NCBI GenBank assembly: GCA_949292175.1
Contig: CASEYJ010000004.1
Location: forward strand, 62,001 to 126,000
Reading direction: 5' to 3'
DNA length: 64,000 nt
Source of the DNA: an uncultured bacterium
GTDB taxonomy: Bacteria; Cyanobacteriota; Vampirovibrionia; Gastranaerophilales; Gastranaerophilaceae
How positions within the stretch are numbered: position 1 is the stretch's first letter; every line of letters begins with the position of its first letter. The notes beneath the pieces are model-generated. The model was not told the origin of the DNA. It did not search any database and saw nothing but the letters and a program-made list of their open reading frames with translations. The translations under genes were made by a program, and so were the position numbers. Shown here piece by piece: positions 51,201-60,078 of this stretch.

Positions 51201-54200
51201 TTATTGTTGACCGTATGATAAATTTGCTTCATTTACGGCAACCGCATCAGACTTAATCATACTTAAGTATAGAAGTTTATTTGCAGTTGCTTGGTCAAGG
51301 TTCAAGAATTGACCTCCGGCTTGAACATCACTTGCAGAAACAATTTTTACATCTGCATTGACTTCAATATTACCGTATTTAATATGTACCGGAACAACAT
51401 CTCCAACTTTCAATGATTTGTTGTGTTTAAGAGCAACGCCACCTCTTGAAATGTTAGATATTGATTGAACTTCCGGAGTTGATGAGAATTCCAATCCTCC
51501 AGCAACATCATCAGAATTAAATCTAATGAATTGACGTTTATCTGTTGCAGGCATACTGTCTTCAATATCTCTTAGTTGTGATATTGCTTTTGCATCAATC
51601 GGGATTTCCGGATTTGGATTTGGATTTGGTTCAGGGTCCGGATTTGGATCGGTGTCGTCATCATTATCCGCATCAGCATCGTTATCGTTGTCATTATCAT
51701 TATCGTTGTCTGCGTCATTATCTGCATCGGCATCTGCGTCTGTATCTGCATCAGCATCGGCATCCGCATCGGCGTCTGCGTCCGTATCCGCATCAGCATC
51801 GGCATCCGCATCGGCGTCTGCGTCCGTATCCGCATCTGCATCGGTATCAGCATCGGCATCTGCGTCGGCATCTGCGTCAGCGTCTATATCAGCATCGGCA
51901 TCTGCATCAGCATCTGTATCATCATCACCTGGTTCCGGCTCTTTATCTTCGTCAGGAACTACTAAGTTATCATCATCTTCGATAGTTCCTTCATCTTCAG
52001 GGTTTGTATCCTTATCGTAACCATCGTATCCAGGATCATCATTCTGAGAGCTACCACCTGTATAGTAATCTCTACGACCTGCATCAGGGCCTTCTTCAAT
52101 TGATTCAACATGTTCAGGTCTTACTGCAGTTGTTCTAATAGAAACCTCTTTATCAGGATCACTTGCATTTTTCAATTTTGATGTTGCTGAGTTTTCCTTG
52201 TAATAAGATTTACCATCTTCACCACGGTGCGGAGTATCTGTAATGAACTCATAACCACCGGCGTAAGCGTGATCTGCAATGATATTCAAATCTTGTTCGT
52301 GTGCCGGACGACCTTCACCTTTACCTGCTAAAGTACCATTTTTTATTACAACAGTACCGTGAGGAGTAGCGTTATGTCCGCCAACTTCTGCCAAATCAAG
52401 TGCACCAACAGTTGCTTTGGTTGGATTAATTCCACCTTCATAACCGCCAAAGTAATCACCTGTCTTTTCATAAGTTGGAACTTCACCTAAGTGATCTATC
52501 ACCATATATTGACCACGTGTGATAACCTTTACTTCATTCTTTGCTGTAATTTCGCCAATGTGAGTGTTACCTGAAAATTCAGCATTAATGCTTCCGTTTC
52601 TTGCAACCATTGAACAAATTTCTGTATCATTCTTGCTGCCATCAGCGTTATCAAGACCTTTTACGTTGATATCACCGTTATTTGCAAGCATATCAACACC
52701 ATATTCAGCATTTGAAGCATATTCAGTAATTTTTTCGTGTGAAAAATCTTCACCTGCATCGGTATCAATAGTACCGTCTTGCCAGTGAACACCTTCTTCA
52801 ACGTAATCAGGGTTGAATTGACCTTTTGTTTGAACAAATGTCAAACTCTTACCTGTACCTGATTCACCAATACCGCCACTAGCAATCAATGATATACCTG
52901 CACCTGTAACGTTTGCAGTCTTACCATCTTTTGATCTGTTCAAAATTGAATAATCAGCAGATCCTGAATCGGATGCATCAGCCAACAAGATAACTCTACC
53001 ATCTGCCTTAATCTGGTCAACATTCATATTCTTATCAATACTTGCCATATTTACAACAGATTTATTACGATTACCTTGAGTACTGATTGCCTTAATAGTT
53101 CCGTCAATAGAAGTGTTGATAGATTTTGTTAAATCTCTTCCATTTGGTCCGATACCTGTGCAGATACCGTTTGCACAAACCAATTCTTCACCAATAGCAC
53201 CGTTTGTAGCATTGATTTCCAAATCAGCACCATTTGTTGTAACAATGTGGTTTGTCTTAACACCATTGTTCAATACATCGCCATTAGTTACATTGATTGT
53301 AACTTTTCCATCTGCAACAATGTTGTGTTCATTTGCAGCATCACCCATTGTAACATTTGAATTTTGGCTTGTGATATTAATTTTTGCACCGCCATCACCA
53401 GTGATAACACCACGTAAATCAACTCCGCCAGGAGCATCATTCACAATGTTTAATGAACTACCGTGGTTATTAATTTTACCTGTTGCAGTAAGCTTAACAC
53501 CATCAGTACCACCAGCTTGGTTAGTAATATTTGTAGTACCTGTATTTGTCAATGTACCTGAAATATTGATACCTTTAGTACCTGAGTTAATAGCTTCTAA
53601 TAAACCATTATTGTTAGTAACACTGCCTGAAATATTAATACCTTGAGCACCTGTATTATTCATAACGGTATTACCAGCACCTGTATTTTTTACGGTACCT
53701 GCAATGTTAATTCCGCTATTACCTGCATTTGAAATTTGGATATTACCATTACCTAGGTTAATAATTTGAGACCCTGCTTGAGCATCAAAGCCGTTAGAAG
53801 TTTTAACATTGAAATTACCTGCATTACCTCTATTGCCTGTGTTAACCAAGTTTTCAAATAAAGATTCAGCAACATCGTGCTTAATAATTCTGTTACCACC
53901 ATTTAATCCGTGGGTATCAGCACCTGTAAGAACTGCACTGCCGTTAGCTGCTATAAATGAACCTGCATTAACATCGAAATCCTTATTAGCCATAACCATG
54001 GCACCATTTTCCAATCTTACAGACTGACTGCCGTCAATAGAAAATACTGAAGGATCCCAAGTCTTTTCACCTTTAACACCAAAATATCCTTGCATTGTAC
54101 CTGTTGAACCGCCCGGATGAGTTACGTTTACAACATCACCATACAAAGGAACATCCTTTGGAATATCGGAAATAAATCTGTTAAATGTGTCTTGAGTTGG

Positions 54201-54710
54201 GGTAATTACAGACAATGAACCAACGTTCAAAACACCGCTGGCACCAACAACCATACCATTTGGAGATACGAATATTAATTGACCTCCAGGTTGGAAAGCA
54301 CCATTAACTTCTCTTACAGTGTTAACCAAACCGTTTATGTTAATCTGATTTTGTACAGCAGCAATAAATGTGTCAATGCTTGGACCATTTTCATACTGGT
54401 GAGTTACACCTTTTTCATCAACCCATTGACCCATGTTGTAATATTGCATAACAAAGTTCGCAACATCACCTGCTGCTAATTGGAAATCTTGGAAGCTTCT
54501 AAAACCTAATTTTTGGGCAATATTAACCATATCCGGCGTAATATTATATTCACCGTTCTGTGGTAATAACGGACGCCCATCAGGGTTTGTAATATTAGTT
54601 ACAGGAGGCGCTGTGTACGCCATAACCGGAACAGCTTGTTGCATAACCATCAACAGGCCTAAAACTGAAGCCACCACACGTCTTTTATTTGTTCGTAATT
54701 TCCTAGTCAT
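51201..54710 (-). CDS. Exported filamentous haemagglutinin-type adhesin with Asp-Ala repeats and a C-terminal PilZ domain
   Basis: The 1169 residues start with a basic signal peptide (ending VMA, about residue 31). A haemagglutinin activity/TPS-type domain follows (about 60-270) with [25 protein letters not shown]. Next come beta-helix-like repeats ([33 protein letters not shown]). A stalk of alternating Asp-Ala, then Asp-Asn, dipeptides spans about 929-1019, followed by a Pro-Asn repeat. The last 115 residues are a PilZ domain with both c-di-GMP motifs, RQFIR (1059-1063) and NISRGG (1086-1091). PilZ domains normally act in the cytoplasm, so this order is unusual. No TpsB/Omp85 partner lies in the window. 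Function as surface adhesin is inferred from the N-terminal part. Confidence 0.8.
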   Translation of the reverse strand: MTRKLRTNKRRVVASVLGLLMVMQQAVPVMAYTAPPVTNITNPDGRPLLPQNGEYNITPDMVNIAQKLGFRSFQDFQLAAGDVANFVMQYYNMGQWVDEKGVTHQYENGPSIDTFIAAVQNQININGLVNTVREVNGAFQPGGQLIFVSPNGMVVGASGVLNVGSLSVITPTQDTFNRFISDIPKDVPLYGDVVNVTHPGGSTGTMQGYFGVKGEKTWDPSVFSIDGSQSVRLENGAMVMANKDFDVNAGSFIAANGSAVLTGADTHGLNGGNRIIKHDVAESLFENLVNTGNRGNAGNFNVKTSNGFDAQAGSQIINLGNGNIQISNAGNSGINIAGTVKNTGAGNTVMNNTGAQGINISGSVTNNNGLLEAINSGTKGINISGTLTNTGTTNITNQAGGTDGVKLTATGKINNHGSSLNIVNDAPGGVDLRGVITGDGGAKINITSQNSNVTMGDAANEHNIVADGKVTINVTNGDVLNNGVKTNHIVTTNGADLEINATNGAIGEELVCANGICTGIGPNGRDLTKSINTSIDGTIKAISTQGNRNKSVVNMASIDKNMNVDQIKADGRVILLADASDSGSADYSILNRSKDGKTANVTGAGISLIASGGIGESGTGKSLTFVQTKGQFNPDYVEEGVHWQDGTIDTDAGEDFSHEKITEYASNAEYGVDMLANNGDINVKGLDNADGSKNDTEICSMVARNGSINAEFSGNTHIGEITAKNEVKVITRGQYMVIDHLGEVPTYEKTGDYFGGYEGGINPTKATVGALDLAEVGGHNATPHGTVVIKNGTLAGKGEGRPAHEQDLNIIADHAYAGGYEFITDTPHRGEDGKSYYKENSATSKLKNASDPDKEVSIRTTAVRPEHVESIEEGPDAGRRDYYTGGSSQNDDPGYDGYDKDTNPEDEGTIEDDDNLVVPDEDKEPEPGDDDTDADADADADIDADADADADADADTDADADTDADADADADADADTDADADADADADADTDADADADNDADNDNDNDNDNDADADNDDDTDPNPDPEPNPNPNPEIPIDAKAISQLRDIEDSMPATDKRQFIRFNSDDVAGGLEFSSTPEVQSISNISRGGVALKHNKSLKVGDVVPVHIKYGNIEVNADVKIVSASDVQAGGQFLNLDQATANKLLYLSMIKSDAVAVNEANLSYGQQ
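51654..51930. repeat. Hexanucleotide repeat tract coding the Asp-Ala/Asp-Asn stalk
   Basis: On the plus strand the tract is a run of GCATCG/GCATCT/GCGTCT/TCATTA-like six-base units, encoding Asp-Ala and Asp-Asn pairs on the minus strand. Unit changes stay in frame, so slippage would alter stalk length rather than switch the gene off. Confidence 0.8.
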
Positions 54711-54886
54711 TACAAAATCCTCATCATTCTTCTTTTATATAAATATAAACGGCATTTTTCCGAAAAAAATGATATTATTTTGTTTATTTTTTACAAAAAT
54801 TTACAATATTAAGTCCAAAAAATTAAATTTCTCAAACTACCTGAGCAAAATTCAGGTTAAAATTTTAATAAAATTGTGACTTAAAT

Positions 54887-55936
54887 TTAAACTTTATCTG
54901 TCAAAAAATCGCTTGGATACATAAGCATAATTTCATTAGCCAACACACAAGCTATTCTGGCTTCAGCAACCACTGCACAAGCTTCTACCGCACAAGTATC
55001 TGACCTTTCAAAATGAGCGGTCGTTTCTGTCATATTACTGCTATCAACAGTGTTTAAAGGAGTCTTGAGAGTAGGGATAGGTTTCATAACAGCTCTGACA
55101 ACAAGAGGTTCTCCGTTTGTCATACCGCCTTCAACTCCACCTGCATTATTTGTTTTCCTGACTATTTTGCCATCTTTTAAAAACATCTCATCGTGGAACT
55201 TACTTCCGGGAATTTCATACCCGAATTCACCGTTACCAAATGATACAGACTTAATCGCAGGAATACTCATTACGGCCTGAGCGACTTTACCATCAAGACA
55301 TCTATCCCAATGAACATGGGAACCCAAACCTATTGGAAGATTTTCATAAACTACTTCAAATTTTCCACCCAAAGTATCACCTACGGACTTTGCACTATCA
55401 ATTTCGGAATGGAATTCTTCTTCATTTTTGCCTTTGCCAATCTGCAAAATTTCTGAATGCCATTCAATTCCATAGTGCTTCAACAAAAGCTTGGCAACAG
55501 CACCAACTGCAACCTCAATTGCAGTTTTTCTTGCACTGGAACGCTCAAGGATATTCCTCAAATCTTTTTGATTGTATTTTACACTACCTGCATAATCGGC
55601 ATGTCCCGGACGATAAGTTGAAAAAGATTTTTCATCAGTTTCATCCTCCGCCTTAACACTCATAATTTTTTGCCAGTTTTCAAAGTCTTTGTTATAAATA
55701 ATAAGAGTCAACGGGGAACCCAAAGTTTTACCAAATCGAACGCCAGAGGTTATTTCAACAGTATCAGATTCAATTTTCATCCTTCCACCACGGCCGTAAC
55801 CTTGTTGTCTGCGTTTTAATTCAGAATTTATAAACTCAACATCTATACCTAACCCGGCAGGTAAACCTTCAATAATTGCAGTAAGACATTTGCCATGACT
55901 TTCTCCGGCCGTTAAAAACCTAAATTTTTCAAGCAT
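54887..55936 (-). CDS. aroC: Chorismate synthase
   Basis: AroC converts EPSP to chorismate with reduced FMN, the last shikimate step. The product has 349 residues from the ATG at 55936, which overlaps the stop of the upstream binding-protein gene (TAATG). The frame is open six codons further, but that start lies inside the upstream gene. Motifs are FLTAGESHGKCLTAIIEGLPAGL, RRQQGYGRGGRM, GVRFGKTLGSPL, RPGHADYAGSVKYNQKDLRNILERSSARKTA and NAGGVEGGMTNGEPLVV. All family blocks are present. Confidence 0.95.
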   Translation of the reverse strand: MLEKFRFLTAGESHGKCLTAIIEGLPAGLGIDVEFINSELKRRQQGYGRGGRMKIESDTVEITSGVRFGKTLGSPLTLIIYNKDFENWQKIMSVKAEDETDEKSFSTYRPGHADYAGSVKYNQKDLRNILERSSARKTAIEVAVGAVAKLLLKHYGIEWHSEILQIGKGKNEEEFHSEIDSAKSVGDTLGGKFEVVYENLPIGLGSHVHWDRCLDGKVAQAVMSIPAIKSVSFGNGEFGYEIPGSKFHDEMFLKDGKIVRKTNNAGGVEGGMTNGEPLVVRAVMKPIPTLKTPLNTVDSSNMTETTAHFERSDTCAVEACAVVAEARIACVLANEIMLMYPSDFLTDKV

Positions 55937-56715
55937 TACTGTCTTATCCCCCATTTCATTTGTAAATTACGCAACTTCCCGCTATGTTGCATCAGATTAA
56001 TCGTAAAATCAACAGACTCTCTTAACTTTGCAGACTCCTCACCTTTTCTAAAGACAACAGCATAAGGCTCTTTAGAAAATCGTTTATCCAAAATACGGAC
56101 AGACGGATCATCCAATGCAAGGTTATACAAAATAGTGTCATCCGCAATCATCGCGTCAGCTTCACCATTTTTTAACGCATTATACGCCAAGTTGTAATTT
56201 TTATAACCTCTTATAATAGCCTCAGGTGCATTCATTCTCACACTCATCTCACCGGTTGAACCATATACGATTATTACTCGCTTTCCGCTTAATTGTCTTA
56301 TTGATGCAAGATTAGTATTATTTCGCACCAAAATTGCTTGTCCAGCCATATAGTATGGAACTGAAAAATCTACAACAAGTCGTCTTTGGTCTGTAATAGA
56401 CATTGTCGCAATCAGCATATCAACTTTGCCTGAATTTAACATGCTAATTCTATTTGATGCTGTCACAGGAACAAATTCCACCGCATTCATATTTGCAAAA
56501 AGATGTTTTGCAATAGCACGTGCCAAATCAATATCGAAACCTTGAAGTTTTCCATCAATATTTCTATACCCAAAAGGTCTGGTATCACTTCTTACACCAA
56601 CTATTATTTTTCCTCGTTTTTTGACAGTCTGGTAATCGTCCTGAGGCTTAACCGAAGAACAACCCGTCAAAATCAAACAAAATAATAGAAGCGTGCAAAA
56701 AAATTTCTTAAGCAT
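55936..56715 (-). CDS. Amino-acid-type ABC solute-binding lipoprotein
   Basis: The 259 residues begin with a lipoprotein signal peptide ending in the lipobox LTGCSS (cysteine near residue 19), consistent with the lspA product removing the leader. The mature part is a family 3 periplasmic binding protein: GKIIVGVRSDTRPFGYRNIDGKLQGFDIDLARAIA, DMLIATMSITDQRRLVVDFSVPYYMAGQAI and KNGEADAMIADDTILYN. Amino acids are the usual ligands. No permease or ATPase gene is adjacent, so it either works with an unlinked transporter or as a sensor domain. The gene is cotranscribed with aroC by overlap. Confidence 0.88.
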   Translation of the reverse strand: MLKKFFCTLLLFCLILTGCSSVKPQDDYQTVKKRGKIIVGVRSDTRPFGYRNIDGKLQGFDIDLARAIAKHLFANMNAVEFVPVTASNRISMLNSGKVDMLIATMSITDQRRLVVDFSVPYYMAGQAILVRNNTNLASIRQLSGKRVIIVYGSTGEMSVRMNAPEAIIRGYKNYNLAYNALKNGEADAMIADDTILYNLALDDPSVRILDKRFSKEPYAVVFRKGEESAKLRESVDFTINLMQHSGKLRNLQMKWGIRQ

Positions 56716-56791
56716 AAAACCCTCTTGTTACTATTACTCTAATGATACAGAAAGACGAAATCATTGTCAATTAAATAGGCTTAAAATCTGG

Positions 56792-56820
56792 TTGACAAGC
56801 AAAAATGCGCCAAGTAAACT
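56792..56820 (+). promoter_or_regulatory. Promoter of trmFO predicting a leaderless mRNA
   Basis: TTGACA (56792-56797), 17 bases, TAAACT (56815-56820). The trmFO ATG begins seven bases after the -10 end, where transcription would start. There is no Shine-Dalgarno sequence before this ATG. Confidence 0.65.
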
Positions 56821-56826
56821 AATCTT

Positions 56827-58137
56827 ATGGAAGTAAAAGTTATTGGAGCAGGGCTTGCCGGCTCAGAAGCCGCTTTACAGCTAGCCAAAAGAGGAATAAA
56901 AGTAAAACTGTACGAAATGCGCCCAAACAAGTCAACAGGCGCACACGTAACGGATAAGTTTGCAGAGTTTGTATGTTCAAATAGCCTTGGTGCTGCGGAC
57001 TGTTCTAACGCATCAGGACTTCTCAAAAAAGAAATGCAGCTGCTGGGTGGAGAACTTATTAATATAGCTTATGAATGTGCTGTTCCTGCCGGCGGGGCTT
57101 TGGCAATCGATAGAGAATTATTTTCTCAAAAAGTTACCGAAAAAATTTGTAACGAAGAAAATATCGAAGTAGTAAGAGAAGAAATTACAGAAATCCCTGA
57201 GGGGATTGTCATTATGGCTTCAGGGCCTCTAACAAGCGAACCTCTTGCTAATTCTATTAAAGAATTTACACAAAGCGAACACCTGCACTTTTTCGATGCA
57301 ATTGCTCCAATTGTAGAATATGACAGTATCGATTTTACTAAGGCGTTTATGGCTTCCAGATATGATAAGGGTGAAGCATCTTATATAAATTGCCCTATGA
57401 ACAGGGAAGAATATGAAAAATTTTATAATATCCTTATAAACGCCCCAAAAATCGAACTTAAAAGTTTTGAAAAAGGTGCAAAGTTTTTTGAAAGCTGCTT
57501 ACCGATCGAAGTACTTGCTTCACGCGGAGTAGATACACTTAGATTCGGACCGATGAAACCGGTAGGACTCGTTGATAAAAGAACCGGAGTTGAGAATTAT
57601 GCAGTAGTCCAGTTAAGACAGGATAATTCTGCCAAAACATTATACAATCTTGTTGGCTTCCAAACTAACCTGAAATGGGGTGCTCAAAAAGAGCTTTTGC
57701 ATTCAATTCCTGGACTAGAGAATGCAAATATTGTTCGTTATGGAGTTATGCACAGAAACACATTTATTAATTCACCAAAACTCCTTAACCCAACATTACA
57801 AACAAGAAAACGCCCAACCTTATTCTTCGCAGGACAAATCACAGGCACAGAAGGTTATACTGAATCTATCGCCAGCGGACTTCTTGCTGGTATAAATGCG
57901 TACAGATACATCTCAAACTTAGAATTGCTGGAATTACCTAAAGAAACTATGCTAGGTGCTCTTACACATTACATATCAGACGAAGAACACTCTAAGTTTC
58001 AACCGATAAATTCTAACTGGGGTTTGGTACCTCCTGTTGAGCTTCCTAAAAAAGAAAGAAAGAATAAAAAACTTAAAGCTGAAGTGATTTCTAACCGCTC
58101 AATTGAGACGCTTAACGCTTTGTTAAAATCCCTGTAA
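56827..58137 (+). CDS. trmFO: Methylenetetrahydrofolate-dependent tRNA (uracil-5-)-methyltransferase
   Basis: TrmFO uses methylenetetrahydrofolate and FAD to make ribothymidine at position 54 of tRNA. The 436 residues open with the FAD loop [21 protein letters not shown] and contain [22 protein letters not shown] and [23 protein letters not shown] and [19 protein letters not shown] occur near the C-terminus. The enzyme is typical of Gram-positive, cyanobacterial and some other lineages and absent from enterobacteria, which use TrmA. A consensus promoter puts transcription start at or next to the ATG. Confidence 0.95.
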   Translation: MEVKVIGAGLAGSEAALQLAKRGIKVKLYEMRPNKSTGAHVTDKFAEFVCSNSLGAADCSNASGLLKKEMQLLGGELINIAYECAVPAGGALAIDRELFSQKVTEKICNEENIEVVREEITEIPEGIVIMASGPLTSEPLANSIKEFTQSEHLHFFDAIAPIVEYDSIDFTKAFMASRYDKGEASYINCPMNREEYEKFYNILINAPKIELKSFEKGAKFFESCLPIEVLASRGVDTLRFGPMKPVGLVDKRTGVENYAVVQLRQDNSAKTLYNLVGFQTNLKWGAQKELLHSIPGLENANIVRYGVMHRNTFINSPKLLNPTLQTRKRPTLFFAGQITGTEGYTESIASGLLAGINAYRYISNLELLELPKETMLGALTHYISDEEHSKFQPINSNWGLVPPVELPKKERKNKKLKAEVISNRSIETLNALLKSL

Positions 58138-58142
58138 TTCCC

Positions 58143-58171
58143 TTGACTTAAGATTTTTAGCAACGTAAAAT
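58143..58171 (+). promoter_or_regulatory. Promoter of the Fe-S scaffold/GGGtGRT genes
   Basis: TTGACT (58143-58148), a 17-base spacer, and TAAAAT (58166-58171) lie 34 bases before the ATG. GAAGGGAG supplies the ribosome binding site. Confidence 0.72.
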
Positions 58172-58205
58172 CTAGTTGTATATAACTTGAAGGGAGTTAG
58201 AAAAA

Positions 58206-58910
58206 ATGTTGGATCGTATACAAATTACAAAAGAAGTAGAAGAAATGTGCTGCGTTAAACGCGGTGTTAAAGGTGAACCTGCTCCGATTCCTCAAGAAGG
58301 TGAATGGACAAAATGTAAAGAAATTAAAGACATTTCAGGTTTAACTCACGGATGCGGATGCTGCGCACCTCAACAAGGTACTTGTAAATTAACTTTAAAC
58401 GTTAAAGACGGTATTATCCAAGAAGCTTTGGTTGAAACTTTGGGTTGCTCAGGTATGACTCACTCTGCTGCTATGGCTGCTGAAATTCTTCCTGGCAAAA
58501 CTATCCTTGAAGCTTTAAATACTGACTTAGTTTGTGACGCTATTAACGTTGCGATGAGAGAATTGTTCTTACAAATCGTTTACGGTCGTACTCAAACTGC
58601 ATTCTCTGAAAATGGATTGCCGGTTGGTGCAGGCCTTGAAGATTTGGGTAAAGGCTTGAGCTCTAAAGTAGGTACTATTTTCTCAACTAAACAAAAAGGA
58701 CCTAGATATCTTGATCTTGCAGAAGGATATGTTCTTGAACTTGGTTTAGACAAAAATAACGAAATTATCGGTTATAAGTATGTTAAAGTTCCTCAAATGT
58801 TAGATGCTATCAAGAAGGGTGTTGATCCTAAAGAAGCTTTTGAAAAGAATATTAAGACATACGGCAGATTCTCAGAAGCTGTTAAAACAATCGACCCTAG
58901 AAAAGAATAG
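58206..58910 (+). CDS. IscU/NifU-like iron-sulfur scaffold protein, GGGtGRT-associated
   Basis: The 234 residues resemble the IscU/NifU scaffold fold that builds Fe-S clusters on conserved cysteines. The block VETLGCSGMTHSAAMAAEILPGKTILEAL is the counterpart of the second IscU cysteine region. A cysteine-rich segment HGCGCCAPQQGTC (about 49-61) stands near the first, and an early CC pair is at about 15-16. The usual third cysteine (HCS motif) is missing, so cluster chemistry may differ from IscU. Such proteins are known next to GGGtGRT-family genes, as here. Codons are GCT/GGT-biased as in rpsB, suggesting high expression. The biological role of the pair is not established. Confidence 0.78.
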   Translation: MLDRIQITKEVEEMCCVKRGVKGEPAPIPQEGEWTKCKEIKDISGLTHGCGCCAPQQGTCKLTLNVKDGIIQEALVETLGCSGMTHSAAMAAEILPGKTILEALNTDLVCDAINVAMRELFLQIVYGRTQTAFSENGLPVGAGLEDLGKGLSSKVGTIFSTKQKGPRYLDLAEGYVLELGLDKNNEIIGYKYVKVPQMLDAIKKGVDPKEAFEKNIKTYGRFSEAVKTIDPRKE

Positions 58911-58916
58911 CAAAAA

Positions 58917-58931
58917 CCGGTCGTTGACCGG
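58917..58931 (+). promoter_or_regulatory. Small GC-rich hairpin between the paired genes
   Basis: CCGGTC and GACCGG form a perfect six-base stem with a GTT loop six bases after the scaffold gene stop. No T run follows, so it more likely marks a processing or stability element than a terminator. Confidence 0.4.
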
Positions 58932-58983
58932 ATTGGCAAAATTATAAAACGTAGTTAATTATAAAAGTATAAGGAATAAAAAA

Positions 58984-59988
58984 ATGGCTATTAAATTTGA
59001 AGGACAAGACAGACGTCAGGCTAAATTAAACAAAGTTTTGCCTGAATACGGATTCAAGTCTTTAGAAGATGCAAAAGCTTTATGCGATTCTAAAGGCATA
59101 AATGTAGAAGAAATTGTTAAAGGCATTCAACCAATCGCATTTGAAAATGCTGTTTGGGCATACACATTGGGTGCTGCTATCGCTTTGAAAAAAGAAGCTA
59201 AAACTGCAGCTGATGCAGCAAGCCTTATTGGTGAAGGTCTTCAAGCTTTTTGTATCCCAGGTTCAGTTGGTGATACAAGAAAAGTTGGTTTAGGCCACGG
59301 AAACTTGGCAGCAATGTTGCTTAGAGAAGAAACTGATTGCTTCTGCTTCCTTGCTGGTCACGAATCTTTCGCAGCTGCTGAAGGTGCTATCGGTATCGCT
59401 AGAAACGCTAACAAAGTTAGACAAAAACCTTTGAGAGTTATCTTGAACGGTCTTGGAAAAGATGCTGCATACATCATTTCAAGAATCAATGGTTTCACTC
59501 ACGTTGAAACTAAATACGATTACAAAACTGGCGAATTAAAAGTTGTTAAAGAAACTCCTTTCTCAGAAGGTGAAGTAGCTAAGGTTAAATGCTACGGCGC
59601 TGATGATGTATCAGAAGGTGTTGCTATCATGATTAAAGAAGGTGTTGACGTATCTATCACAGGTAACTCAACTAACCCAACTCGTTTCCAACACCCAGTA
59701 GCTGGTACTTACAAGAAATGGGCTATCGAAAACGGTAAAAAATACTTCTCAGTAGCTTCTGGTGGTGGTACAGGTCGTACACTTCACCCTGATAACGTTG
59801 CTGCTGGTCCAGCTTCTTACGGTATGACTGATACTATGGGTAGAATGCACGGTGATGCTCAATTCGCAGGTTCTTCTTCAGTTCCTGCTCACGTAGAAAT
59901 GATGGGTATCATTGGTATGGGTAACAACCCTATGGTAGGTGCAACTGTTGCAGTTGCTGTTGCTGTTAACGAAGCTTTGAACAAGTAG
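58984..59988 (+). CDS. GGGtGRT-family protein
   Basis: The 334 residues contain the signature SVASGGGTGRTLHPDNVAAGP (GGGTGRT at residues 260-266) that gives the family its name. Other conserved-looking blocks are GDTRKVGLGHGNLAAMLL, FLAGHESFAAAEGAIG and MTDTMGRMHGDAQFAGSSSVPAHVEMMG. The last 20 residues are Ala/Val-rich. I know this family only as uncharacterised and paired with the Fe-S scaffold-like gene. No cofactor-binding motif I can name is present; the Gly-rich loops suggest nucleotide or phosphate binding, as inference. Codon bias is strong (GCT, GGT, AAC), matching rpsB and tsf, so the product is probably abundant. It ends at a terminator. Confidence 0.82.
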   Translation: MAIKFEGQDRRQAKLNKVLPEYGFKSLEDAKALCDSKGINVEEIVKGIQPIAFENAVWAYTLGAAIALKKEAKTAADAASLIGEGLQAFCIPGSVGDTRKVGLGHGNLAAMLLREETDCFCFLAGHESFAAAEGAIGIARNANKVRQKPLRVILNGLGKDAAYIISRINGFTHVETKYDYKTGELKVVKETPFSEGEVAKVKCYGADDVSEGVAIMIKEGVDVSITGNSTNPTRFQHPVAGTYKKWAIENGKKYFSVASGGGTGRTLHPDNVAAGPASYGMTDTMGRMHGDAQFAGSSSVPAHVEMMGIIGMGNNPMVGATVAVAVAVNEALNK

Positions 59989-60012
59989 TTCTTAACTGCG
60001 ATTTTAAAAGAT

Positions 60013-60039
60013 AAAGCCCTCTTATACAAGAGGGCTTTT
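60013..60039. terminator. Terminator of the scaffold/GGGtGRT operon
   Basis: AAAGCCCTCTT and AAGAGGGCTTT form an 11-base stem with an ATAC loop and a short T run. Confidence 0.85.
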
Positions 60040-60078
60040 GTATTATGGATTATTGGATTTTGTGCGTATAGTGAAGTA

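Noticed and set aside
53113..53646. Long open frame on the plus strand inside the adhesin gene
   Set aside because: It lies opposite a recognised gene with coding-type composition and shows only low-complexity proline/valine-rich translation; no ribosome binding site.
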